The notes under the pieces were generated by a model, which did not search any database, was not told where the DNA came from, and saw only the letters and a program-made list of their open reading frames with translations. The position numbers and the translations under genes are program-made. A DNA stretch of 64,000 nucleotides from Myroides odoratus DSM 2801 (GTDB lineage: Bacteria > Bacteroidota > Bacteroidia > Flavobacteriales > Flavobacteriaceae): the NCBI RefSeq assembly GCF_000243275.1, contig NZ_CM001437.1, positions 1,753,165 through 1,817,164 of the forward strand. The letters are read 5' to 3'. The first letter of the stretch is position 1. Each line of letters begins with the position of its first letter. This document shows, piece by piece, positions 54,518 through 62,470 of the stretch.

Positions 54518-55267
54518 ATGATTAAAAAAATATGTTTATTATTATTTTCTCTTTTACTAATAGCTTGCAAAAAAGAATCATCAGAAGAAATTTATATTAA
54601 AACTTATCTGCCCAAGATTTTAAACTTAATGCCCCCAGACATTGACCGTTTCAAGAAGAGTATGGTTATTAATCAAGAAGGTAATCTAACCTCTTGGGAT
54701 GGAGAAATATTGGAAAAAGCATATCATACAGACGATGATTATATGTTTGCAGTCTTAGGGATCTATAACAAACTAGACCTATATCCTGCGCAAATAACTA
54801 TTGTGAATAAAGATAATAGCGAAAGAATTCTATATCCTGGTTTTTTGGATATCAATAACACCAAAGTACCTTTATCTGAAATTCAAGATTGGGATGCGCT
54901 ATTCTATATCACTTCAACCAATTGCGGAACATGTATGCAAGACTATCAAAGAATGAATCAACTAACCACTAAATACGCGGATAAAAAGATAAAGTTTGTT
55001 GCTCTTTTTGACAAAGTCAAAAACATAGAAAATTATAAAAAGGGTGAAATCTACAAGACTGATGGTTTTCTTAATGAAAATTGGATTATTTTACAAAAAA
55101 ACAACCTCTTACCTTTCTTGACAGAAAAATATCATGATAGTTTAGGCGTGCCCTTTATCTTTTTCAGAAAAGACGATGTAGATTTAAAAAAATATTTCAC
55201 CTCCTCTCGTAACGGTGACATTGAGGAATATATATCCAATAACTTTGAGAGCAAAACTGAAGAATAA
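54518..55267 (+). CDS. Thioredoxin-fold lipoprotein
   Basis: A 249-residue lipoprotein with signal and lipobox LIAC (Cys17). Residues about 28-108 match the preceding gene's unknown N-terminal domain (YLPKILNL, TSWDGEILEKAY, LDLYPAQITIV). Residues about 115-245 look like a thioredoxin-like redox domain: FYITSTNCGTCMQDYQRMN has a CGTC active site, then KIKFVALFDKV, and GVPFIFFRKDD supplies the expected cis-proline before a beta strand. It probably sits in the periplasmic or outer-membrane leaflet as a thiol oxidoreductase. The local target may be the Cys-rich peptide encoded at 55622; this is inference from position. Confidence 0.75.
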   Translation: MIKKICLLLFSLLLIACKKESSEEIYIKTYLPKILNLMPPDIDRFKKSMVINQEGNLTSWDGEILEKAYHTDDDYMFAVLGIYNKLDLYPAQITIVNKDNSERILYPGFLDINNTKVPLSEIQDWDALFYITSTNCGTCMQDYQRMNQLTTKYADKKIKFVALFDKVKNIENYKKGEIYKTDGFLNENWIILQKNNLLPFLTEKYHDSLGVPFIFFRKDDVDLKKYFTSSRNGDIEEYISNNFESKTEE

Positions 55268-55344
55268 TCTCTTTCCTAAAAACACCTAAACTATTGATTC
55301 CTTTGTCTGGAATGGATACCCAATATATTCCATTAATCAAACCA

Positions 55345-55443
55345 ACCAAGGGGATACTCATCATCAACCATATTCCAGGTTTATTATCGTCCATTCACAC
55401 CAAACAATTGCGACTACATATCGGTAGCATCCAATCTACTTAA
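55345..55443 (+). pseudogene. Orphan copy of the ABC ATPase 3' end
   Basis: Encodes TKGILIINHIPGLLSSIHT and on to a stop, matching the last 33 codons of the ATPase at 53152-53742 with a few changes. It has no start or Walker motifs and is a recombination relic. Confidence 0.88.
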
Positions 55444-55444
55444 C

Positions 55445-55476
55445 AAGGCTTTCAACGTATATTGAAAGCCTTTTTT
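55445..55476 (+). terminator. Duplicated terminator
   Basis: Same stem as 53745-53777. It now ends transcription from the two lipoprotein genes. Confidence 0.85.
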
Positions 55477-55621
55477 ATTTTGATTAAAACCATTCAAACA
55501 CCTATTAGCGAATGCATTAAACATTCAAATACACCTTATGATTTCTCCTTTTTGGGTTTTATATTCACGCTATAATCAAACAAAAACCGGGAACAGGGAG
55601 AGAATACTGAACATCTAGAAA

Positions 55622-55798
55622 ATGAAAAAGATAGCATTAACTCTTTCGCTTTTTGCGTTATCTACAGTAAGTTTTGCAGGCTGTTTTACCATTGATTACT
55701 CCTGTGGTGGAGGCACCTATTACTGCTCTCAGGAGAACGATACTATGGATCAAATTCACCAAGATATCCAAGATATTGACAAGTTTATTTGTGGATAA
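55622..55798 (+). CDS. 58-residue secreted Cys-rich peptide
   Basis: ATG 55622 to TAA 55796-55798. Residues 1-19 form a clear signal (MKKIALTLSLFALSTVSFA). The mature peptide has Cys at 21, 28, 35 and 57 and a glycine patch CGGGTYYC, followed by an acidic helix-like tail with repeated DIQDI-type steps. Cleavage is either after FA19 or, if FAGC acts as a lipobox, before Cys21. I do not recognise a family. Spacing (55 bases) and orientation suggest co-transcription with the GLPGLI gene and the outer-membrane protein gene. It could be a bacteriocin-like or signalling peptide or a small substrate of the outer-membrane partner; none of these is proven. Confidence 0.7.
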   Translation: MKKIALTLSLFALSTVSFAGCFTIDYSCGGGTYYCSQENDTMDQIHQDIQDIDKFICG

Positions 55799-55853
55799 AA
55801 AGACACAGCGTGTTTGTATAACACGCTGTTTTCAAATACCTAATAATTTTATT

Positions 55854-56645
55854 ATGAAAAAAATATACTATACATTCCTACTTTTAATGCTAACCTTACC
55901 AATACACGCCCAAGAACAAACAGTTATGCGCTATACTTACTTGGGCAAAATCACATTAGATAAAACACAACCTAATAAAATAGACGAAAGTGTATTTATA
56001 TTAGATATTGATTCTACACAATCCTCGCATTTTCTTGAATTACCACTATTAGAAAGAATGCGAGGTGCAGCTACTGTAAAAAACCAAGAGGAGCTCATGC
56101 AAATTATCTATACTTATCGCCCTAAGACAAATTTTATAGTACTAGCTACAACTACTATGCTGACAACCAAAACTAGTCTGGGTAAAACAACCTATACGTA
56201 TGACCAACCCAAAAACACTTTAGTTTGGCAAATAGAACCTCATCATGAACAATGGCAGAACTATACCGTTCAGAAAGCTAAGACCTTTTTTGAAGGACGC
56301 TATTGGAATGTCCTCTTTACTAGTGCTATTCCCTTAATCGAAGGGCCTTATAAATTTAAAAACCTACCTGGCTTTGTTGTTAAAGCTTGGGACGATGAAC
56401 ATCACTATGAATTTGAATTTTTAAACAGCGAAAAAGTAACAATCAACAATTGGGACTTGAGTAATCCAAAAGATATCATAACTCCTATTACGGTGACACA
56501 ATACGAAAAAGCATTAAAAATTTACTTAAATAAAACATATAAAGACAGTTTTATTGAGATGAATCCAAAAAACGCAGCAAATGTTCCTGATGAATTTGCA
56601 GTAAAAATAGGACTTCGTTCGAATCCGATTTTTAAAGTGGAATAA
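55854..56645 (+). CDS. GLPGLI family protein
   Basis: A 263-residue exported protein from ATG 55854 (MKKIYYTFLLLMLTLPIHAQ, signal cleaved after HAQ); the longer frame to 55674 overlaps the peptide gene and is not used. The family-defining motif is EGPYKFKNLPGFVVKAWD near residue 165, a variant of GPYxFxGLPGLI. GLPGLI proteins are restricted to Bacteroidota, are periplasmic or surface-linked, and commonly sit next to a large TonB-receptor-like protein, as here. The role is unknown. It ends 41 bases before that gene. Confidence 0.87.
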   Translation: MKKIYYTFLLLMLTLPIHAQEQTVMRYTYLGKITLDKTQPNKIDESVFILDIDSTQSSHFLELPLLERMRGAATVKNQEELMQIIYTYRPKTNFIVLATTTMLTTKTSLGKTTYTYDQPKNTLVWQIEPHHEQWQNYTVQKAKTFFEGRYWNVLFTSAIPLIEGPYKFKNLPGFVVKAWDDEHHYEFEFLNSEKVTINNWDLSNPKDIITPITVTQYEKALKIYLNKTYKDSFIEMNPKNAANVPDEFAVKIGLRSNPIFKVE

Positions 56646-56686
56646 CCTTCAAGCACATTATTTCATTCTTTTTATTTTTCTATTGT

Positions 56687-59368
56687 ATGCCAAATCCTTT
56701 TCGAAACACTTTTATCTTTTGCTTGTTTTACTGCATAAGCGGATCCCTTATGGGACAACAACGCATTCAAGGAAGAATTGCAAATACATCCAATACGCCT
56801 ATTGAAGGAGCCATCATCTCCCTCGTAAAAGCAGAAACAGAAGAAGTGATTCAATATACACAATCCAATACAGCAGGTGTTTTTGAAATGACTCTACCTA
56901 CACCTAGTCCAAACCTCAACTTGCACATTCAACATCTTGATTATGCTTTATATCGTCATGCTTTAGTTTTTCCTGTTCCCTATCTCAATCTTACCTTACT
57001 GGAACAGCAAACAGAACTAGAAGAAATTTTCATTAAACCTACGCCCATTACTCAGCGCAACGATACCCTCAGCTATCGCGTAGAATCTTTTGCCACCAAA
57101 ACAGACCGTGTCTTAGAAGATGTGCTTAAACGTTTGCCCGGGATAGAAATTACTACCGCTGGTCAAATCAAGTATCAAGGGGAAAACATCAATCGATTTT
57201 ATGTAGAAGGACTAGATTTAATACAAGGGCGTTATACAGCCATTACGAAAGCTATTTCCCCTGACGACATTAGTCGGGTAGATGTATATGAAGATCATCA
57301 ACCCATCAAAATGTTGGACGGCAAGGTTGCAACAGGTAAACCTGCTTTAAATATTCGTTTAAAAAACAAAGTAAGTCGTGCAGGTACCGCCAAAATAGGT
57401 GGAGGATTTAGTCCTTTTATTTGGGATGTTGCTCTTTCTCCTATGCTCTTTAGTCGCAATTTCCAAACCTTAGGAAGTTATGAAACCAACAACACAGGAT
57501 CTACTTTAGTAACTAAAATGAACAATCTTTACTCTTTTGAAGAATATGATACTTTTTTATATTCCCCTACCAACACACCTTTTCTACAAATTGCCACTAA
57601 TGCTGATCCTTCCATCAAGCAAAACCGCTATTGGTTTAATAAAAGTCATTTAGGGAATCTAAATGTACTGCAAAAATTCAAAAACAACTGGGAACTTACA
57701 GGAACTCTATACTATTTAAATGAAAATAATGATGCCAACGACAGAGTACAAACCACTACGATACACTATCTAAATCCAACACTTGGTACCTCTGAGCCCA
57801 TAACATATGAAAGGACAACCTCTAGTCGTGCCGCAAAAGAAATCTTAAATGCTGAATTTACCTTAACGCAAAATCAAAAACAAAACTATACCAAAAACAA
57901 AACGACAATCCGCGTATCAAAAGATAAAACAAGGGGAGATTTGATGGTCAATACGCCAGAAAATTTGATTCAGCAAAAAGTAAATGCTCCTATTTTTCAG
58001 TTGCAAAATACGTTGAGTACGCTTATTCCTTTAACAGAAAAGCATTGGATTAATTTTCGTTCGCTCCTAGATTTTTCAAACAGCAAAGAAGAGTACGCTG
58101 CTTCTCCAACTGCACTTTTTAATTTAGACAATCCAGATTTAGCCTCTTACCAATCCTTATCCCAACACTATGATAATCAATCATTCTATACAAAAAATGC
58201 TGTAGCCTATGTATGGAGGCAGCATGCTTGGACTTTTTCTGAAGAATATAATTTCACCTTTCAACAAACGCATTTCAATACGGATTTGTATGGAAGTGAA
58301 ACTGGTTTTTGGAGTCCTATCCCTGGAGATTATCACAATCAACTGCGTTATCAAACGAGCAGTAATGCCTTACATTCCAAAATCAGTTTCAAGGCCAAGC
58401 GTTGGTCCTTTAACCTTAATCTTCCCTTAAATTGGACCACAGCTTCACTGATAGACAAAGAAAACAACAAACGTGACAGCAATCGCAAATTATTTCTTTC
58501 TCCCACTTTTTATGCACAATATGTTGCATCTTTATACTGGACATTTAAAGGAAATATAGCCTACAAGAGTGTTTTCACACCACTAAATCAACTGTATTCT
58601 TCTACGGTACTCAATGAATTAAATTTTAGCGCTTACACCAATCGTATTTTATCTAATCATCGGTTTACGAGTAAAATTGAAACCAACTATAAGGATCCTT
58701 TTACTGGGTGGTTTGCGTATTTTAATCTGGAGTATGCTGAACAACAAAATCCTATTTTATTTTCTCAGGAAATTGGCGAAAATGGGCAACAAGTTATTCA
58801 AGCTATTGAACAAAACAATACCCAAACAACACAACGCTTAGAACTAAATATCAACAAGTTGATTGAACCAATTAGCACCACCTTAAAAGGAAATTTCTCA
58901 CATAGTAGGAATAAAAATCCGATGCTAATTAATCAAGCGCACAATACAGTGAGAACCCATCAAAATACGTATCGATTCAGTTTAGCCAATACCTCTTTTA
59001 CTTGGTTGAATATTGATTATTCCTTTAGCTATCAACAAACCAAAAACAAAGATTTTTCTTCTTCCAAAAGCGCTAAAACAACACATGATGCGACCTTAAG
59101 TCTACTTCCGTTTGCACAACATACTTTACTGACTACATTAGCCTATCAACAAGATCACATTCAACAACAATCATTCAGCAATACATTTGTAGATTTAACC
59201 TATCGCTATACCTTTTCCAAACGCAAAATTGATTTGGAACTCGCTTGGACAAATATTTTTAATTATAAAGAATACAATCAGGTCATCATCAATGATATAA
59301 TGACAAATGTAATGCAGGCACCAATACGACCTAGACAATTCATGGCGTCGATTCGTTTTTCGTTTTAA
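56687..59368 (+). CDS. TonB-receptor-like outer-membrane beta-barrel protein
   Basis: An 893-residue outer-membrane protein. A signal peptide (1-23, ending LMGQ) is followed by a carboxypeptidase-like regulatory domain (RIQGRIANTSNTPIEGAII, about 25-110), a plug-like section (LEDVLKRLPGIEITTAGQIKYQGENINRFYVEGLDL, described here as about residues 143-178), and a long barrel ending FMASIRFSF. The usual TonB box is not identified. This type is the standard partner of GLPGLI proteins and may import or export a peptide or another bulky ligand. The adjacent peptide gene is an attractive candidate ligand. Confidence 0.85.
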   Translation: MPNPFRNTFIFCLFYCISGSLMGQQRIQGRIANTSNTPIEGAIISLVKAETEEVIQYTQSNTAGVFEMTLPTPSPNLNLHIQHLDYALYRHALVFPVPYLNLTLLEQQTELEEIFIKPTPITQRNDTLSYRVESFATKTDRVLEDVLKRLPGIEITTAGQIKYQGENINRFYVEGLDLIQGRYTAITKAISPDDISRVDVYEDHQPIKMLDGKVATGKPALNIRLKNKVSRAGTAKIGGGFSPFIWDVALSPMLFSRNFQTLGSYETNNTGSTLVTKMNNLYSFEEYDTFLYSPTNTPFLQIATNADPSIKQNRYWFNKSHLGNLNVLQKFKNNWELTGTLYYLNENNDANDRVQTTTIHYLNPTLGTSEPITYERTTSSRAAKEILNAEFTLTQNQKQNYTKNKTTIRVSKDKTRGDLMVNTPENLIQQKVNAPIFQLQNTLSTLIPLTEKHWINFRSLLDFSNSKEEYAASPTALFNLDNPDLASYQSLSQHYDNQSFYTKNAVAYVWRQHAWTFSEEYNFTFQQTHFNTDLYGSETGFWSPIPGDYHNQLRYQTSSNALHSKISFKAKRWSFNLNLPLNWTTASLIDKENNKRDSNRKLFLSPTFYAQYVASLYWTFKGNIAYKSVFTPLNQLYSSTVLNELNFSAYTNRILSNHRFTSKIETNYKDPFTGWFAYFNLEYAEQQNPILFSQEIGENGQQVIQAIEQNNTQTTQRLELNINKLIEPISTTLKGNFSHSRNKNPMLINQAHNTVRTHQNTYRFSLANTSFTWLNIDYSFSYQQTKNKDFSSSKSAKTTHDATLSLLPFAQHTLLTTLAYQQDHIQQQSFSNTFVDLTYRYTFSKRKIDLELAWTNIFNYKEYNQVIINDIMTNVMQAPIRPRQFMASIRFSF

Positions 59369-59393
59369 ATCATCCAACGTCGTATCATAAACA

Positions 59394-59426
59394 GCAAAGA
59401 CCTTCAACTAAGTTGAAGGTCTTTGC
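59394..59426. terminator. Terminator between convergent barrel and M56 genes
   Basis: A perfect 15-bp stem (GCAAAGACCTTCAAC and complement) with a TAA loop. It lacks a long T run but its stability and position support termination on both strands. Confidence 0.8.
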
Positions 59427-59458
59427 TAACTAACATATCTAATTCAAAAAGTAATAAT

Positions 59459-61447
59459 CTATTTCTTCGTAATAATTTCAATTACTCCACTTTCACCTTC
59501 TTTTCCATATTTTTCTTTTGCCATTTCTCCTTTTAAAACATTCATACTTTCAATATCTTCCGATTTAATCGCACTTATTTCGACAGCCTGTACTGCTTTT
59601 CCATCCAACATATACAAAAAAGGACTGCTCGTATCATCTTGCGTCGAAGTAAAAGAAAATGAACTAGACGTTTGTCCTTTTCCGTTTGTAGTCTTCACTT
59701 GTTTTGTCTCAGAATTAACAATGATAACCCCACTTTTCCCTTTGTCCCCATATTTTTCGATACTCTTCTCTGTACTGTAGATTTTGATATTTCCACCTCC
59801 TAGTCCATTGGGGTTTATTTTTTCTAATTCTTCCAAAGAAACTTCTTTACCGTTGTAAATAATTAATTTGTCCTTTATTTGCTCTAAATCTTGCTTTCTC
59901 GATTTCTCCATTTTTTTTCTCGAGGCTTCCATGTCCTTTCTTGAAGCTTCCATATCCTTTCTAGACTTTTCCATTTCCTTACGGGACGCTTCCATTTTCT
60001 TACTCGCTTCCTCTTTTTCTCTTGCAAGTTGTTCTTTTTTTCTTGCAAGTTGCTCTTTGTTCTTAGTTGAAATTTCCTTCATTCTTTGAGCATTTCTTTC
60101 GGAGGTCTCTTTAGCTATAGTATACGAATAGGCCATTTCATCTTCATTGGTCTCCTTCCCTATTTTCGAAAATTCCTCCATGGTATACTCTTTTCCATTG
60201 ATGATAATACGCGCATTTGAATCAGCAGCTCCAGAGGTATTAAAACTATAAGTTTGGGTTTTGCCCTCTGCCATTCGTTTTACTGTGTGCAAACGATGCT
60301 CCTCTTCCGTCATTTCTTTTCCATTCAGTGTCATCTTCATTTTTCCTGAAGGATCATTGGTTGTAATATAAATCGTTCCATCTTTTCCTTGACTATCGTC
60401 AGCTGTTTCTTTAGCTGATGTTCCCTGTCTTGCCTCTTTTACTGCCGTAGCAACCTCGTCTTTTTCTGCCAGTGTTAGTTCTCCTCCGTTAGTAAGTGAA
60501 GGTGCTACATGCTGTTCTTGTTTTTTTTCTGGTTCCTGCTCTGTAGGGGTTGATTCTTGATCAATAAATCGAACTTCCGCTTGGGTTTTGATTTGAAAAA
60601 GCAAAAAGAATCCCACCGCTAAAGGAAGGCATAAAACAAATTTTGATTTTCTCATATTTTTAGATTTTGGTTGGTTTAACATGATGATTCTCTTTTTTAA
60701 ATCCGAAGATCCAAAAGAGTTAACTAAAGAAAATGAAGGTGTCTTAGCTTGTTCAAACTGCACCAAAGTCATTTGATAATCGTAGCTATTTTGTATGGCT
60801 GTTACCTTTTGATCTACGACATACTCTAAATTAAGGCGAACCACTCGCTCCAAGATTACTAATAGGGGATTGAACCAAAAAATTCGACGTAAAAAATGGA
60901 CTAGTAGCAAATCAACAGTATGTTTCTGTTGCACATGGATATGTTCATGCTGGATGATTGTTTCCAATGCTGCTATATCCTTATAATTGGAGGGTAATAC
61001 AATCCAATTCCAAAACGAATACGCTTCTTGTGTAGTCGTATCCACTTTGATATTCGATTGTGATTTCCACAATTGCAATTGTTTAATATGGCGAATCAAT
61101 CGCAACACTTTACCACAAAAGAAAAGACCTATAATCAGGGTAATTCCTCCAAATAGTACGGGTATCCACGCCTCTACATTCAACTGCTCGAAGAAACTTT
61201 GTTGTTCTTCTATTCTAGGTACCTCATTGGTTTGGTTAAGCAACATAGACCAATCGAAACGCTGTTCAATGTATACCGTTTTTGTAAAGCTCATCAGTGG
61301 TAATAAGAAACTACATGCAATCCCAATAAGAAAATAATAACGAATAGCCGCAAAAAAAGTTTCCTTTCTCAAAAACAAAAAATAAAAACCTAAGACTAGT
61401 AACAACAAGCCGTTTGCTTTGAGTACATACAAGATAAAAGGAGTCAT
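59459..61447 (-). CDS. M56 (BlaR1-like) sensor metallopeptidase with plug-like C-terminal repeats
   Basis: A 662-residue inner-membrane protein. Helices lie at about 5-26, 35-55, 95-115 and 278-294. The zinc site is HEHIH (H167, E168, H171) between helices three and four. The periplasmic part begins at about 295. It contains an acidic stretch, two NGKEM/NGKEYTMEE-like short repeats, a coiled coil (about 455-520) of repeated KDMEASR/KKMEKSR heptads, and two repeats of the TonB-plug-like form (EKYGDKGKSGVIIVN and EKYGKEGESGVIEIITKK). In BlaR1 systems the peptidase cleaves the paired repressor when the sensor binds ligand. The BlaI gene is directly upstream. The ligand here is not a beta-lactam sensor domain. 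Confidence 0.88.
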   Translation of the reverse strand: MTPFILYVLKANGLLLLVLGFYFLFLRKETFFAAIRYYFLIGIACSFLLPLMSFTKTVYIEQRFDWSMLLNQTNEVPRIEEQQSFFEQLNVEAWIPVLFGGITLIIGLFFCGKVLRLIRHIKQLQLWKSQSNIKVDTTTQEAYSFWNWIVLPSNYKDIAALETIIQHEHIHVQQKHTVDLLLVHFLRRIFWFNPLLVILERVVRLNLEYVVDQKVTAIQNSYDYQMTLVQFEQAKTPSFSLVNSFGSSDLKKRIIMLNQPKSKNMRKSKFVLCLPLAVGFFLLFQIKTQAEVRFIDQESTPTEQEPEKKQEQHVAPSLTNGGELTLAEKDEVATAVKEARQGTSAKETADDSQGKDGTIYITTNDPSGKMKMTLNGKEMTEEEHRLHTVKRMAEGKTQTYSFNTSGAADSNARIIINGKEYTMEEFSKIGKETNEDEMAYSYTIAKETSERNAQRMKEISTKNKEQLARKKEQLAREKEEASKKMEASRKEMEKSRKDMEASRKDMEASRKKMEKSRKQDLEQIKDKLIIYNGKEVSLEELEKINPNGLGGGNIKIYSTEKSIEKYGDKGKSGVIIVNSETKQVKTTNGKGQTSSSFSFTSTQDDTSSPFLYMLDGKAVQAVEISAIKSEDIESMNVLKGEMAKEKYGKEGESGVIEIITKK

Positions 61448-61468
61448 ACGCTTTTCTGTTTTACTGGT

Positions 61469-61834
61469 TTACACCTGTTTATTTTTTTCAATGATTGAAA
61501 GAATCTCATTCAATTCTTTTTGTGATACCTGCTTGTCCTTAACAAAAAAGTTAACCAGGTTACTGAACGAATTATCGAAATACTTTTGCATGGTTTCTTC
61601 CATGAACATCGAACGATAAGCCTCCATCGTCACCACAGGATAATATTGATGTGATTTACCAAAAGCATGATAAGCAACCACTCCCTTTTCCTCCAAAATT
61701 CGCACTAAAGTTGATAAGGTATTATAATGTGGTTTCGGTTCTGGCATTTCTGCCAATATATCATTAATGAAACCTTTTTGCAGCTTCCAAAGGATGTGCA
61801 TGATTTCTTCTTCTTTGTTCGTTAATTTTTCCAT
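61469..61834 (-). CDS. BlaI/MecI/CopY-family repressor
   Basis: A 121-residue winged-helix repressor from ATG 61834 (MEKLTNKEEEIMHILWKL); the longer frame to 61885 runs into the operator region. The DNA-binding part covers about residues 5-75 (MPEPKPHYNTLSTLVRILEEKGVVAY); the C-terminal half is a dimerisation helix region. The cleavage site for the M56 partner is probably between the recognition and dimer parts. It leads a two-gene unit with the M56 gene 21 bases downstream and should repress both through the palindromes at 61863-61901. Confidence 0.92.
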   Translation of the reverse strand: MEKLTNKEEEIMHILWKLQKGFINDILAEMPEPKPHYNTLSTLVRILEEKGVVAYHAFGKSHQYYPVVTMEAYRSMFMEETMQKYFDNSFSNLVNFFVKDKQVSQKELNEILSIIEKNKQV

Positions 61835-61862
61835 TTGTGTTTCTTTTAACTCAAACAAACAT

Positions 61863-61901
61863 ATAACTAAAAATTTAGTTATCAAACTAATTTTTTAGTT
61901 T
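61863..61901 (-). promoter_or_regulatory. Paired operator palindromes for the BlaI-type repressor
   Basis: 61863-61882 is a palindrome with 9-bp arms (ATAACTAAA and complement, 2-base spacer). 61884-61901 is a second with 7-bp arms (AAACTAA and complement, 4-base spacer). A third half-site CAACTAAA follows at 61903-61910. They lie 29 bases upstream of the repressor ATG at 61834. Confidence 0.75.
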
Positions 61902-61930
61902 TCAACTAAAATTAATTGAAAAACATAAAA

Positions 61931-61967
61931 AAAAGCACCGTAAATCTTTCTGATTTACAGTGCTTTT
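61931..61967 (-). terminator. Terminator of the thioredoxin gene
   Basis: AAAAGCAC-GTAAATC and its complement with one mismatch; T run on the minus strand. Confidence 0.88.
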
Positions 61968-61990
61968 AAAGAAAAATAACACGTAGTCTC

Positions 61991-62458
61991 CTACAACGCT
62001 TTCAATAATTGAAGCATCTCTTTTGGTCCAACATAGGCATAATGTTGGTATATAATTTCATAGTTTTTATTCAAAATAACCAGAGCGGGATAAGCATTTT
62101 GCGAAGTCAGCGCCTCAGCTAATTCATGTACGCCAGACTGAAGTCCTTTTTTTCTATACTCGAATACGTTCCCTTTAAACTGTATTTTCTCCTTAGATTC
62201 TGCATCAAAAGAAACAAAATATACGTTGTCCTTTAAGGCTTCTTGTACTGCAGTGTTTGAAAACGTTTTCTTCTCCATCAAAGCACAGTAATTACACCAA
62301 TTGGTATGTAGAAAAACAACGATCGGTTTTTCTTGTTCCTGCATCTTTTTCTCCAACGTTGAAAAAGTTACTTCTTGCGCTTGGGCAGTAGACGTCCAGA
62401 TGGTACAAAACAGCACAACCCCTAACATAGCAAAATAGTTTATACTTCCCCCTCTCAT
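61991..62458 (-). CDS. Exported thioredoxin-family protein
   Basis: A 155-residue protein with an N-terminal signal (about 1-28, ending AQAQ) and a DsbD-gamma/thioredoxin-like domain: FLHTNWCNYCALMEKKTFS has a CNYC active site preceded by Trp, and NAYPALVILN supplies the cis-proline. It works in the periplasm as a thiol reductase or oxidase; the C-terminal half of DsbD and the Bacteroidota 'thioredoxin family' proteins are the closest types. Only 12 bases separate it from the end of the receptor gene, so both are in one transcript; a link to metal or cofactor uptake is inferred from this. Confidence 0.87.
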   Translation of the reverse strand: MRGGSINYFAMLGVVLFCTIWTSTAQAQEVTFSTLEKKMQEQEKPIVVFLHTNWCNYCALMEKKTFSNTAVQEALKDNVYFVSFDAESKEKIQFKGNVFEYRKKGLQSGVHELAEALTSQNAYPALVILNKNYEIIYQHYAYVGPKEMLQLLKAL

Positions 62459-62470
62459 ACACGAACTAAT

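Larger units (their letters stand above)
55342..55613. repeat. 272-bp direct repeat, right copy
   Basis: Copy of 53641-53913 with scattered substitutions and small indels near 55475. It ends nine bases before the ATG of the 58-residue peptide gene. Confidence 0.92.

Noticed and set aside
55674..55853. 60-codon N-terminal extension of the GLPGLI protein
   Set aside because: It overlaps the 58-residue peptide gene in another frame and would precede the perfect signal peptide that begins at 55854.
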